This document shows, in pieces, positions 1-9,579 of a stretch of 63,378 nucleotides of DNA. Location: the NCBI GenBank assembly GCA_015680685.1, contig MNCI01015721.1:139059-202436 (forward strand). Reading direction: 5' to 3'. The stretch's first letter is position 1. Each line of letters begins with the position of its first letter. The DNA is from Gnetum montanum (taxonomy: Eukaryota > Streptophyta > Gnetopsida > Gnetales > Gnetaceae). The translations under genes and the position numbers were made by a program. Under the pieces are notes generated by a model. It had not been told where the DNA came from and ran no database searches. It saw only the letters and a list, made by a program, of their open reading frames with translations.

Positions 1-1
1 T

Positions 2-424
2 GAGGCTGTTAGGGATCACCTCAAAGAGTCTCCCTTATGGCCTGTTCTCTCCGAACAAGGTGCCTGGTACTTAGGAGAAATGTACCTCTTCTGGCACAAT
101 AAGGAGCAAGGCACCACAGTAAACATCGGTGGTGTGACAGTGGAGTTTTCTACACAGGCGATTTCGAAAGTGTTAAACCTTCCGAATTTAGGCCCCCACA
201 TTGCTCAGTTATCCACCCGATCAGACCCTGATGTGCGGAAGGATTGGCTAGAAAGGGCTTATGGTAGAGATAAAGCTTTTGGTGAGCTGACCACGGAAGA
301 GAGAGTTTATTTCAAAATCGGAACCTATCACCTCTTCCCCACAAAAGGTTTAAAAAGAATATCAATGTACGCGACAAGAGGATGTGTATGGTTGATCAAG
401 GAATCGGTTGCTCGTCGCACTTAG
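2..424 (+). CDS. Env-like / putative plant transposon protein, partial (5' end outside window)
   Basis: Open from the window edge to TAG at 422-424, about 140 residues. It matches the minus-strand ORF of element B (about 28600-29040): both share SP.WP, WYLGE.YLF, a V....S...I...L.LP stretch, then W....YG, LT..ERVY.KI..YHL and P. Such domains occur in the env-like ORF downstream of pol in Athila-group elements and in proteins annotated 'putative plant transposon protein'; the biochemical role is unknown. Codons are intact and CpG-rich, unlike the neighbouring A1 sequence. The C-terminal end runs into LTR-derived DNA, so the last residues are probably not native. Homology with B is clear by eye; the family name is inference. 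Confidence 0.6.
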   Translation, partial: EAVRDHLKESPLWPVLSEQGAWYLGEMYLFWHNKEQGTTVNIGGVTVEFSTQAISKVLNLPNLGPHIAQLSTRSDPDVRKDWLERAYGRDKAFGELTTEERVYFKIGTYHLFPTKGLKRISMYATRGCVWLIKESVARRT

Positions 425-706
425 GCTAGATTAGATTTTCTTACCCTTTTCCTCTTAGCTTAGATTAGTTAACATTATTTTCCACTGCCATCAGGAGTAG
501 CGTTAGAATTAGAACACATCATACACCTCAACTAGACTAAACCATACGTGACATATGCAAAACTAGTCTAGATGGAAAGACAACGAACTGCGACCTAAGG
601 CTAACTATCTAGGTGCCACAACTAGTTCATCTGTGGAGTTCGACCGGATCGTGTGTGCGACGCTCGTTTCGTATGGTTGAGTGTAGGGGTACCTCGCCAC
701 TCATCA
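425..706 (+). repeat. Truncated LTR (3' part) of element F
   Basis: It contains the U5-type block that recurs in all Athila-like LTRs here: a GGAGTAGC motif, a GAAGACAACGAA-like motif, a GAGTTCGACCGGATCG block, then GGGGTACCTCGCCACTCATCA. The 32 terminal bases match the solo LTR ending at 23250. No U3 or TATA box remains, so roughly the first two thirds of the LTR is missing. Confidence 0.65.
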
Positions 707-1830
707 ACTACGTTCAACTAGTGCAACAATCTTAGAGGAGATGGAGTAAGTCCTAGAACGAGAAGGGATTCAAGGCCTATGACCTTTTCTAAACTTAGAA
801 AATATAGATCAAGGGACCATGGGGGAAGATATAGAAGCCATGGTGATTCTCCTAGTTCCCCATCTTCCTCTTCCTCTTCAACATCTAGTTCTCATGAAGA
901 TCAACATAGGTATAAAGATAGAGCTCTACTAAAGGGCCAAAATGAAGATAGAAATCAAACCCAAGGGCCAAATCAAAGACATCAAAATGAGCATAGACAA
1001 GATCATCACTATCAAATAAATAGAAATAGAGATTATCACCATGACACATCTAACACTAATGAACCCTTGTTGGCTAATAGGGGCTTGACATAGATTAGGG
1101 AGGCTGTCCAAATACCTAAAAGGCATTAAAGGGAAAGCCACATCAAACAACTTGATATGAACAACATTCTTAAATTTAAGGGAGGCCATAATTCGGATCC
1201 ACAACACCATTTACAAGCCTTCCATGATGTCTGTGCCTTGCAAAATATTGAATGTAAGTGGCAAAAGCTTAAGCTCTTTCTTAGGATACTAATACATGAA
1301 GTCAAAAGTTGGTATAGATCATTGGAACCTGATTCAATCCACCAGTGGTTCACAATGTTGAAATGTTTCAATGAAAAATACCAAACTTATGCAAGAGTGT
1401 CCAACCTGAAAAAACAAATCCAAGGGTGCAAGCAAGAAAATCATGAACCCTTGGATGTGGCCTTGGACAGATACTATTCTCTACTACATATATGCCTAGT
1501 CCATGCTTTCTCTACAAAAAGAGTAGCTTCTCCAAATCATAGATGAGCTTTGAAATCAAATGAGGAAGACCCTTTAGATCTATGCCCAAGGTCAGTTATT
1601 AGAATTGAAAGCCCATTAGATACAAAGGCTAATCGAGTGGGTGGCAAATGAAGAAGGAGAGCTATGTAGACAAGAGAATGTAGAGGAATATAACTGGAAC
1701 CCAACTCTTCAAAAGAAGAGGATCCATATCTATGATGAGGAAAAAGAGGTAGCTCTCGATGAGGTGATTTCACAACAAATCTTGCTAATACAAAAAACCT
1801 TAGAGGAGAGATAAGATGAGCTTGAAGCAA
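707..1830 (+). pseudogene. A1 gag remnant
   Basis: Decayed Ty3/gypsy-type Gag, the capsid polyprotein that packages element RNA. A serine-rich linker lies near 850-895, followed by 'NEPLLANRGL' near 1060-1090. The capsid core starts near 1157 with MNNI.KF.GG.N.DPQHHLQAFHD and continues through W-RSLEPDSI, F.EKYQTYARVSNL and KKQIQG.KQ to about 1500. The same block recurs in B, C, D and A2. The frame shows internal stops (for example TAG at 1091) and frameshifts. The N-terminal 50 codons or so are replaced by element F at 706/707. Confidence 0.75.
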
Positions 1831-1979
1831 GGCTAGATAAGATGTGGAAGTTGATGAATGATAGAGTTACAAATTACATAAAAAACTTAGAGGAGAGGAT
1901 AATATAAAAAGAATCAAGTGATTAAAACAAGAGGAAAAATAACTAAGAAACTAACAGGAACACTTATCGAAAAAAATGA

Positions 1980-2960
1980 AAAATGACTATAGGTGAAGAG
2001 GCTATAGACTCAACCATAAAATATGATGATGGATGTGACATCTATCTATATGTTCATCCAAAGGGCTATTGCCCAGTCATGTTACATCTACATGAGTATT
2101 GGGCTTTTGCTTTGAATCCCAAGTTCATACAAAAGCAAATGCCTAGGAAATTATCTTTTTCATAAGATAAGTATAGATACTCCTACAACCAATTGTACTA
2201 TCCTAGTAGGACTTCTTATCAGCCTCAAAACTATCATCAACTGCAATGGCAAAAGCCACAGTTGTGGGGCAGGCCATCATCAAACCAGCACTAACCTTAC
2301 CACCAACTGGACCCATACAAATATTATGTTCAACAACCTATTTCCCCAACTCGCTTTACTTCCTCTACTTCAAATCACTACTACCATCTCTCAAATATCA
2401 TTTAACCCACAACATCTTGTATTAGATCACTACCTCACTCCTCTTACCCTTTGTCATATCCTTAATATTCTCATACTTCCCACCATCACATGCCACCACC
2501 AACAACACAAGAAGATTTGGCACCACAATATTAATGAAAGAAGATTTTGTGAACATACACAAAAATAACAATGCTAATAGATGTCAACAAAATTCTCAAA
2601 AATTTCCTTTCTTTAGGATGGCTTCCTCACTTGGGCACAAAACTCATCAACTCACTAACTTATCAAAACTAGCACAAGGCCAATCTAGTGTAACACCCTT
2701 CCTCTCGAGAATAATGTCTCCTGATCATACGCAAAAGCCAACAATCATCATCACTCTAACACAAGACATAAAAGATAAACCTATCACTATGGAGAGAGAA
2801 AATCCATGCATCACTAATAATAATGGGTGCAATTATGGATTGGAAATTCAAAATGTTAACACAACCCCTATACCAATCCACAACAAAGTCAAGGAAAAAG
2901 TGTGTGAGCAAAAACAAGTCTATGCAGTTTCCACTTATCCAAAAAATACCTAGTGGCTTG
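1980..2960 (+). pseudogene. A1 gag 3' part: zinc-knuckle-like segment and proline/tyrosine-rich tail
   Basis: Around 2030-2110 the frame reads DDGCDIYLYVHPKGYC, a relic of the CX2CX3HX4C knuckle seen better in D (CEICQYVHPKGCC near 55165). A Q/N/Y/P-rich region follows, then near 2800-2950 a stretch that in C and D comes after the protease ('NNGCNYG', 'VYAVSTY'). The protease core that should lie between is absent, so an internal deletion joined gag to the linker before RT. Multiple stops; not functional. Confidence 0.6.
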
Positions 2961-3039
2961 AAAATGAGAATATAAAAATGTTTCAAAGATGCATGAAATA
3001 ATTGATCCATTTATTAGTTCTAGACTTAAGAAAAATAGA

Positions 3040-3340
3040 CCAAACAAAGTTCAAACAAGCCAACTTGCAACTTTGTATCATACCCCATGTTGGTCAATCC
3101 TTCCTCCATGCCATCTAGCATAGGGTCAACATGGGGGTTTAAGGGGGCATAACATAAAAAATCCTCTTTCCCAACCTCTAGGTAGCATGATTCTTGCTTT
3201 GAGAGCCTTGTTATGCCTCCATGATCTTCGGTAGTCGATAACCTCCTTGATTCCCACCCCCTTGGTTCTTACCCCCTAGCTTACCCCTACCTCCTGGAGG
3301 GAGCTCATTGTAGAAACAAGGGGATAACCTCAAATTTTAA
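3040..3340. repeat. C-rich block shared by A1 and A2, origin unknown
   Basis: About 300 bp (TTGTATCATACCCCATGTTGG to about GGGGATAACCTCAAATTTT) present in both A copies (second copy about 9270-9580) and absent from C and D. It may be a captured fragment acquired before the duplication. The minus strand is partly open but I recognise no domain. Confidence 0.45.
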
Positions 3341-5658
3341 CTTAGAAATCTTAAAACTGACAACTTTTGATCTTGCACAATGTCCAACAACTTTAGCAAC
3401 CCCAAGAATGTACATGCATGTCCAAGACTAATCAAAATTAGTTAAAAATCAAGATATCTTACACTATGATTATACACTGGAAGAGGATGTTAAACACAAA
3501 GGGCTTGGAATTAAAATAGAAAATCAAGAAGAAGAAGCAAACATGTTTGGACCTCGTAAAATAGAAATATCTTCAAGTACAATTGAAGATACATCTTTGA
3601 ATGATCCAAACGAGATTATCATCAATGTTCGATGTGCTACCACATGAATAATCAAATCAGTAACACTAATAGATGGAAAACTAGTGGTGTATAACTAGGG
3701 GATTGTGCGGTCCATCTCCTGAATGTGCAACCATAGGATTAGTTATGGGGGAGATGCGCCATCATGGTTTAAGAACTAAGAAGTGCTGTTCATTTTTTTT
3801 CCAATTTTTTATTATTTTTCTATTTCTTTCAATATTTTCTAATTCTTAATATGTTTTCCATTTTTCTATTAGTTTTTTGTTTCTATATAATTTTCTCTTT
3901 TCTTGCATCATTTTCTTTATGTTTTATGTTTTTGTTAATAATATTGCCAAGTCATGATGCAAAAGTCAATGCTATGTGTTGTGTTTTTATGCTATGCTAT
4001 TAAGATGATTAGGTAAGTAATTGTGTAGAGTAGTGAGGCCACATCATCCATCCATCTAGTTCTCTGAATAAAAGGTCTTGATCATGAAAACAATTTGGTT
4101 GTTCTTTCATGAAACTAAAATTAATGAATGATCATTGAATCTTGAACAAAGAGGGAATGACCAAGTGGGAATGGCAAAGGATGTGACCTCAAGGGGATTT
4201 GTTGGGTTCTCTTCTTAAGTTCCTTTGTGTGGTTTATGACTCCTAGTGAAACATATCATCACTCCTCCATCGACCAATAAATAGGAAGCTATGTCTTTGC
4301 ATGGTGTGGTTTCCATTTCAAAATATATATANTCATTTTTAATGGTATGGACTTGGTATGAACTTGGATGGATAGGTATGATGATCATTTTAATCACATT
4401 TGACACAAGAACCTATTACGAACATGGTCAAGTATCTTCCAACCCTATCTCTGTAATTCATTCTCATCCCATTATTCACCTCACTGTTGCATATAATTAT
4501 GAGCCTTTTAGTTTTGTGTAGTATAGTGCAACATCCCAACCAAGGTAGCTATGTGTTGTTTGGAACAAAGGCATGGTCTACATTTAACTTCTCGGGTGTC
4601 TACGAACTTCTATAGAAGTGGTTATGTAAGCGCATTATGCCAACAACTTGCTTTGGGAAGGATCCACTTCCATAACCTTTGTTGATCATGGCTTTGAACT
4701 AACCTTCACATCTTCTAGAACATCATTGACAATTTCTCTAAATTTATGCATGCTTTTGGGACTACTTCTCATCAATTTTAATTAATTTTTCCTACTTTTC
4801 TATCTCAATATCCTTCAACTTTCAAAAAATTTCTTAACCATCTTCTATAGCAGACCTTTGGTTTTAATTGTTTGAAAACTTGTGTGCTTCCAAAGTTACA
4901 CTTATTAGTCATGGGGGCTAGGAATATCTAGTTTGAAATTTTTGAAATTTTTCCAACATCCTATTCTCGAACATTATGATAACTAATAGTAATTGAGCAA
5001 ACTAAGGTGAATAGCTTGATGATTTTAGTTACCTCATAGCCTTGGGCATAGTACATTATTATCATCTTGTGCTTAATTTCAAACTAAGGGATCCAAAAAG
5101 GGTTAATTATTAAGGAAAATTTACCAAAACTAATGTGGATCCTTTGATGATTGCAAGTGATGCTAAAAGAAACACCTAGGGAAGAAGGCCTTTTTTCAGG
5201 TACAAAAGCAAAGCCAAGAGAGGAACATTAGAGGATATGCCCATGGACAAATCATAGCACATGTAGGATAACAACTCAAGCATCAAATGATTGCTAGATC
5301 CATGGGACAATGAGAAGAAATTTTAGTTCATTTTTAAAGAATGTTTTGCACAATGAGAGAAGCATCAACATAACAATCAAGGTAGAAAGTCTACCACTAC
5401 TAGTGGCAACAAGAAGAATCATCTTCAATGGATTTTTGAAAACCTCTGCAAATTTTGTAATCTTCAATATCTGCTTAGTCTTTTTGTCATTTTGTCATTT
5501 TGTATGCATTTGCTCAAATAAAATTTTGTATTTTAACACTCAGAGTTAGTTAGTAGTTTGCATTAGTCAATAATCCCATAATTTTCTAATTTTTTGTAAA
5601 GAAAGCTTGGTCCTATCCTGTTAACTTGAGGACAAGTTTTTAGTTAGTCATGGGGATA
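3340..5658 (+). other. A1 3' noncoding spacer
   Basis: AT-rich spacer between the coding remnants and the 3' LTR. A Lys/Glu-rich open stretch lies at about 3481-3642. A purine run (ATGGGGGAG near 3745) is followed by T-rich runs, then motifs conserved in A2, C and D: CCTCAAGGGGATTTG near 4190 and CTTTGGGAAGGATCCACTTC near 4651. A second purine tract (ATGGGGATA) at 5650-5658 abuts the LTR and is the likely polypurine tract. An N at 4332 marks sequence missing relative to A2. No gene. Confidence 0.6.
4332..4332. other. Single-N assembly join
   Basis: A lone N interrupts A1. The matching A2 interval (about 10540-10780) holds about 230 bp more, including the GACATGTTACCCATGCCTG motif, so this N probably stands for a collapsed gap rather than one ambiguous base. 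Confidence 0.7.
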
Positions 5659-6649
5659 TGATGAAGCATCAGTTGGCTGAGATATCATAGATGCTATGAC
5701 GTAAATGCTACATCACCTCTGCATTGTAGCATCCTTGTTGGTCTATCTCAGTTAGTTGCTACATCGTAGATGCTACATTGCGTTTTTGATGTTGTAGATG
5801 CGATATCATAGCTACGTCGACAAGTATGCATCGATGTAGCCCCATTGACGCAATCCTGTTGATGCATGCGTTGATGTGTACGCATTGACACAATGTTTGG
5901 TTTTTCCTAAAAATATGTGTGCTCATGTCATGTATTGGCATTCTTTTATCAATAAAATAGCTAAACCCTTATAGTTTTATTTCTTAGTCTTAGAAAATAA
6001 TCAGTGAGAAATTGCAGCATGGATTTCAATCAGTTGTACGATGTCTTATTCGAGTGGCAATGTACCTGGACATTCCATGAACAACAATAAGATTAAGATT
6101 GATTCCTATTCATTGCAACACTATGACATAGATTAAATTTACTTAAAAGCAATTTAAATTCATGTATGTAGTTAATCTTTACATGTTCATGCACATTAAT
6201 CACTTGGTAGAATGAGCAAGACTAGTTTTGAGTGTAAACACATATTTGCTTGGTAATCCTAGAAACATTATTGCTTGGTTTGCCCAATAGCATAACACTT
6301 GGTAATCCCAATAGTGGATACGTGACTTTAGGACATGTACAACAAGCTAGGAATGAACACTCATTGCCCATAGGCTAATCTTTCTATTGTTAATTAGATT
6401 AAATAATTGATTTCTTTATTATCATTAGGAGTAGCATAAAGCCACAACAACATCAACCATCATACGTCTCACTTTGCACTAAATCATATGTGACAAACCT
6501 ACCACTAGTCCAAGTGGGAAGACAACAAACTACGATCAATACTTAACAATCTAGATGCCAAAATAGTCCCATCCATGAAATTTGATTAGGTTACGTGTGA
6601 ACACTCATAATTTGTATGGGTGGATGTAGGGGGTACCCACCGCTCATCA
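5659..6649 (+). repeat. LTR shared by A1 (3') and A2 (5'), 991 bp
   Basis: Starts TGATGAAG directly after a purine tract and ends CGCTCATCA directly before a primer-binding site, giving the inverted ends TGATGA...TCATCA. The 5' part (5670-5890) is made of short repeats of GATGCTAC-like and GTAGATGC-like words. A TATA-like AAAATATG near 5907 and AATAAA near 5952 follow. It aligns with 11865-12772, which lacks about 80 bp in the middle. Confidence 0.85.
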
Positions 6650-6650
6650 T

Positions 6651-6671
6651 TGGTGTCGTTGTAAGGGATGG
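6651..6671 (+). other. Primer-binding site, tRNA-Asp type
   Basis: TGGTGTCGTTGTAAGGGAT, two bases after the LTR end, is a mutated form of the TGGCGCCGTTGCCGGGGA site used by Athila-type elements (tRNA-Asp). Degenerate versions follow the LTRs of C (24301) and B (minus strand, 34950). Confidence 0.65.
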
Positions 6672-6771
6672 TGCTAGTTATCTAGATTAGTTGTATCAAC
6701 ATGATCACTATAAAAGTTTTAACAATTTATCTTTTAGAAAACTTTAAAATTTGAAGTCACACACATTAAAA

Positions 6772-7760
6772 AATGTCTTCTTCACATAGGACCAATAATG
6801 GATCATATGATGAAAACTCTCATAGGAGAAATGATAGGATCTATGTTGACGAAAATTAGAGTGAACAACCTCAAGCAGGGATTCATATGCTCATTTTGAC
6901 CCTTACTACATATAAGGACTACATTCAACTAGTGCAAAAAATCCCAGAGGTGATGGAGTAAGTCTTAGAACAAGGAGGGCTTCAATGCCTATGACCTCTT
7001 CTAAACCTAGAAAAGATACATCAAGGGACCATGGGGTGAGATATAGGATCCATGGTGATTCTCCTAGTTCCCCATCTTCCTCTTCCTCTTCAACATCTAG
7101 TTCTCATGAAGATCAACATAGGTATAAAGAGAGAGCTCTACTAAAGGGTCAAAATGAAGATAGAAATCAAACCCAAGGGCCAAATCAAAGACATCAAAAT
7201 GAGCATAGACAAGATCATCATTATCAAATAAATAGAAATAGAGATGATCACCATGACATGTCTAATACTAATGAACCCTTGTTGGCTACTAGGGGCCTGA
7301 CATAGATTAGGGAAGTAATTCAAATACCTCAAAGGCATTAAAGGGAAAGCTGCATCAAATGACTTGATATGAACAACATTCTTAAATTTAAGGGAGGCCA
7401 TAATTTGGACTCACAACATCATTTACAAGCCTTCCATGATGTTTGTGCCTTGCAAAATATTAAACGTAAGTGACAAAAGCTTAAGCTCTTTCTTAGGACA
7501 CTAATAGACAAAGCTGAAATTTGGTATAGATTGTTGGAACCTGATTCAATCCACTGGTGGTCCATAATGTTGAAATGGTTCAATGAAAAATACCAAACTT
7601 ATGCAAGAGTGTCCAACCTGAGAAAAAAAATCCAAGGATGGAAGCAAGAAAATCATGAACCCTTACATGTGGCCTTGGATAGATACTATTCTCTGCTACA
7701 TATATGTCCAGGCCATGCTTTTTCCACAAAAAGAGCAGCTTCTCCACATCATAAATGAGC
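6772..7760 (+). pseudogene. A2 gag remnant
   Basis: ATG at 6772 opens a frame beginning MSSSHRTNNGSYDENSH, the probable native Gag start; its first stop is the TAG at about 6857. The serine-rich linker (7070-7110) and capsid core (MNNILKFKGGHN.DSQHHLQAFHDVCALQNI from 7368; RVSNLRKKIQGWKQENHEPL to about 7670) match A1, B, C and D. Stops at TAG/TGA sites and frame changes show it is dead. A2 keeps the N-terminal part that element F displaced in A1. Confidence 0.75.
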
Positions 7761-8179
7761 TTTGTAATAAAATCAGGGAGATCCTTGGGATCTATGCCTA
7801 AGGTTGATTATTAGAATTGAAAGCCCATAAGATACAAAGGCTAATCGAATGGGTGGCAAACTAAGAAGGAGAGCTATGTAAACAAGAAGATGTAGAGGAA
7901 TATAATTGGGATCCAACTCTTCAAAAGAAGAGGATCCATATCTATGATGAGGAAAAAGAGGCAGCTCTCAATGAGGTGATTTCACCACAAATCTTGTTAA
8001 TACAAACATCTATCGATGAGCTTGAAACAAGGCTAGATAAGATGTGGGAGTTGATGAATGACAAAGTTACAACTTACATAAAAACCCTAGAGGAGAGGAT
8101 AATACAAAAAGAATCAAGTGATCAAAATAAGAAGAGGAAAAATGACTAAGAAACTAGTAGGAACACTTATCAGCAAAAA

Positions 8180-9170
8180 GGAAAAATAGTTGTAGGTGAA
8201 GAGGCTATAGACTCAACCATAAAATATGATGATGGATGTGATATTTGCCTATATGATCATCCAAAGGGCTATTGCCCAATCATGTTACATCTACATGAGT
8301 ATTGGGCTTTTGCTTTGAATCCCAAGTTCATACAAAAGCAAATGCCTAGGAAATTACCTTTTTCATAAGGTAATTATAGACAGTCCTACAACCAACTGTA
8401 CTATCCTAGTAGGATTTCTTATTAACCTTAAAACTATCATCAACTACAATGGAAAAACCCATAGTCATGGGGAAAGCCATCATCAAACCAACACTACCCT
8501 TACTGCTAGCTAGACCCATATGAATATTATGTTCAACAACCTATTTTCCCAAATGGTTTTACTTCCTATACTTCAAATCATTACTACCATCTCTCAAATA
8601 TCATCAACCCGCAACATCTTTTATGGGATCACTACCTCACACCTCTTACCCTCTATCATATCCTTAATATTCTCATACTTCCCTCCATCAAATGTCATCG
8701 CTAACAACACAAGAAGATTCAGCACCAGAACATCAATGAAAGAATGCCACTTATGTTGTGAACATACACGAAAATAACAATGCTAGTGGATGTCAACAAA
8801 ATTTTCAAAAATGTTCTTTCTTTAGGATGGCTTCCTCACTTGGGCACAAAACTCATAGACCAACTCATCAAAACTAACATAAGGCCAATCTAGTGCAACA
8901 TCCTTCCTCTTGAGAACAATGTCTCGTGATCATACGCAAAAGCCAACAATCATCACCACTCTAACAGAAGACATAAAAGATAAACCTATCACTATGGAGA
9001 GATAGAAAAATCCATGCATCACTAATAATAATGGATGCTGTTATGGGTCGAAAGTTCAAAATGTTAACACAACCCCTATACCAATCCACAACAAAGTCAG
9101 GAACAAGTGTGTGAGACAAAACAAGTCTACGCAATTTCCATTAAACCAAAAAATACCTAGTGGCTTGAAA
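8180..9170 (+). pseudogene. A2 gag 3' part and linker relic
   Basis: Collinear with 1980-2960 in A1. The zinc-knuckle relic near 8235-8285 reads GCDICLYDHPKGYC, closer to CX2CX3HX4C than the A1 copy. The protease core is missing at the same place as in A1, so the deletion predates the tandem duplication. Confidence 0.6.
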
Positions 9171-9579
9171 ATGAGAATATAAAAATGTTTCAAAGATGCA
9201 TGAAATAATTGATCCATATATTATTTCTAGACTTAAGAAAATACACCAAACAAAGTTCAAACAAGCCAACTTGCAACTTTGTATCATACCCCATGTTGGT
9301 CAATCCTCCATGCCATCCATTGTGGGGCCAACATGGGGGTTTAAGGGGGTATAACATAAAAAAATCCTCTTCCCCAACCTCTAGGTAGCATGATTCTTGC
9401 ATTAAGAGCCTTGCTATCCCTCCACGATCTTTGGTAGCTGATAACCTCCTTGATTCTCACCCCCTTAGTTCTTACCCCTTGGCTTACCTGTTTCCCTTGG
9501 GGGTGGGGGGGAGAGAGGGGAGGGGAGCGAGAGGGAGGCTCAGTGTAGAAACAAGGGGGTAACCTCAAATTTTAACTTA

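Larger units (their letters stand above)
1..706 (+). mobile_element. Element F: 3' remnant of a younger Athila-like LTR retrotransposon
   Basis: The segment joins an open env-like reading frame (2-424) to the last 280 bp or so of an LTR ending in TCATCA at 706. The LTR end is nearly identical to that of the solo LTR at 22495-23250 and keeps many CpG sites, so it is younger than the decayed A1 body that follows. Base 707 onward (ACTACGTTCAACTAG) matches the A2 gag around 6923, so F most simply inserted into the A1 gag, with ACTAC as the predicted right-hand target duplication. The first part of the LTR and the polypurine tract are deleted. Confidence 0.6.
707..6649 (+). mobile_element. Element A1: decayed gag-only Athila-like retrotransposon (5' end displaced by F)
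   Basis: Body of gag remnants, a zinc-knuckle-like segment, a C-rich block of unknown origin and a long noncoding spacer, ending in an LTR at 5659-6649. It is collinear with A2 over nearly its whole length. No RT, RNase H or integrase motif is present in any frame. Its 5' LTR must lie left of the window or be lost. Frames are broken by many stops. Confidence 0.75.

Noticed and set aside
5310-5549. 79-codon ORF in the A1 spacer
   Set aside because: The first half is deleted in A2 and there is no conservation with C or D spacers; likely chance.
9190-9568. Minus-strand ORFs in the A2 C-rich block
   Set aside because: Broken by frameshifts in the A1 copy and with no recognisable motif; coding status unsupported.
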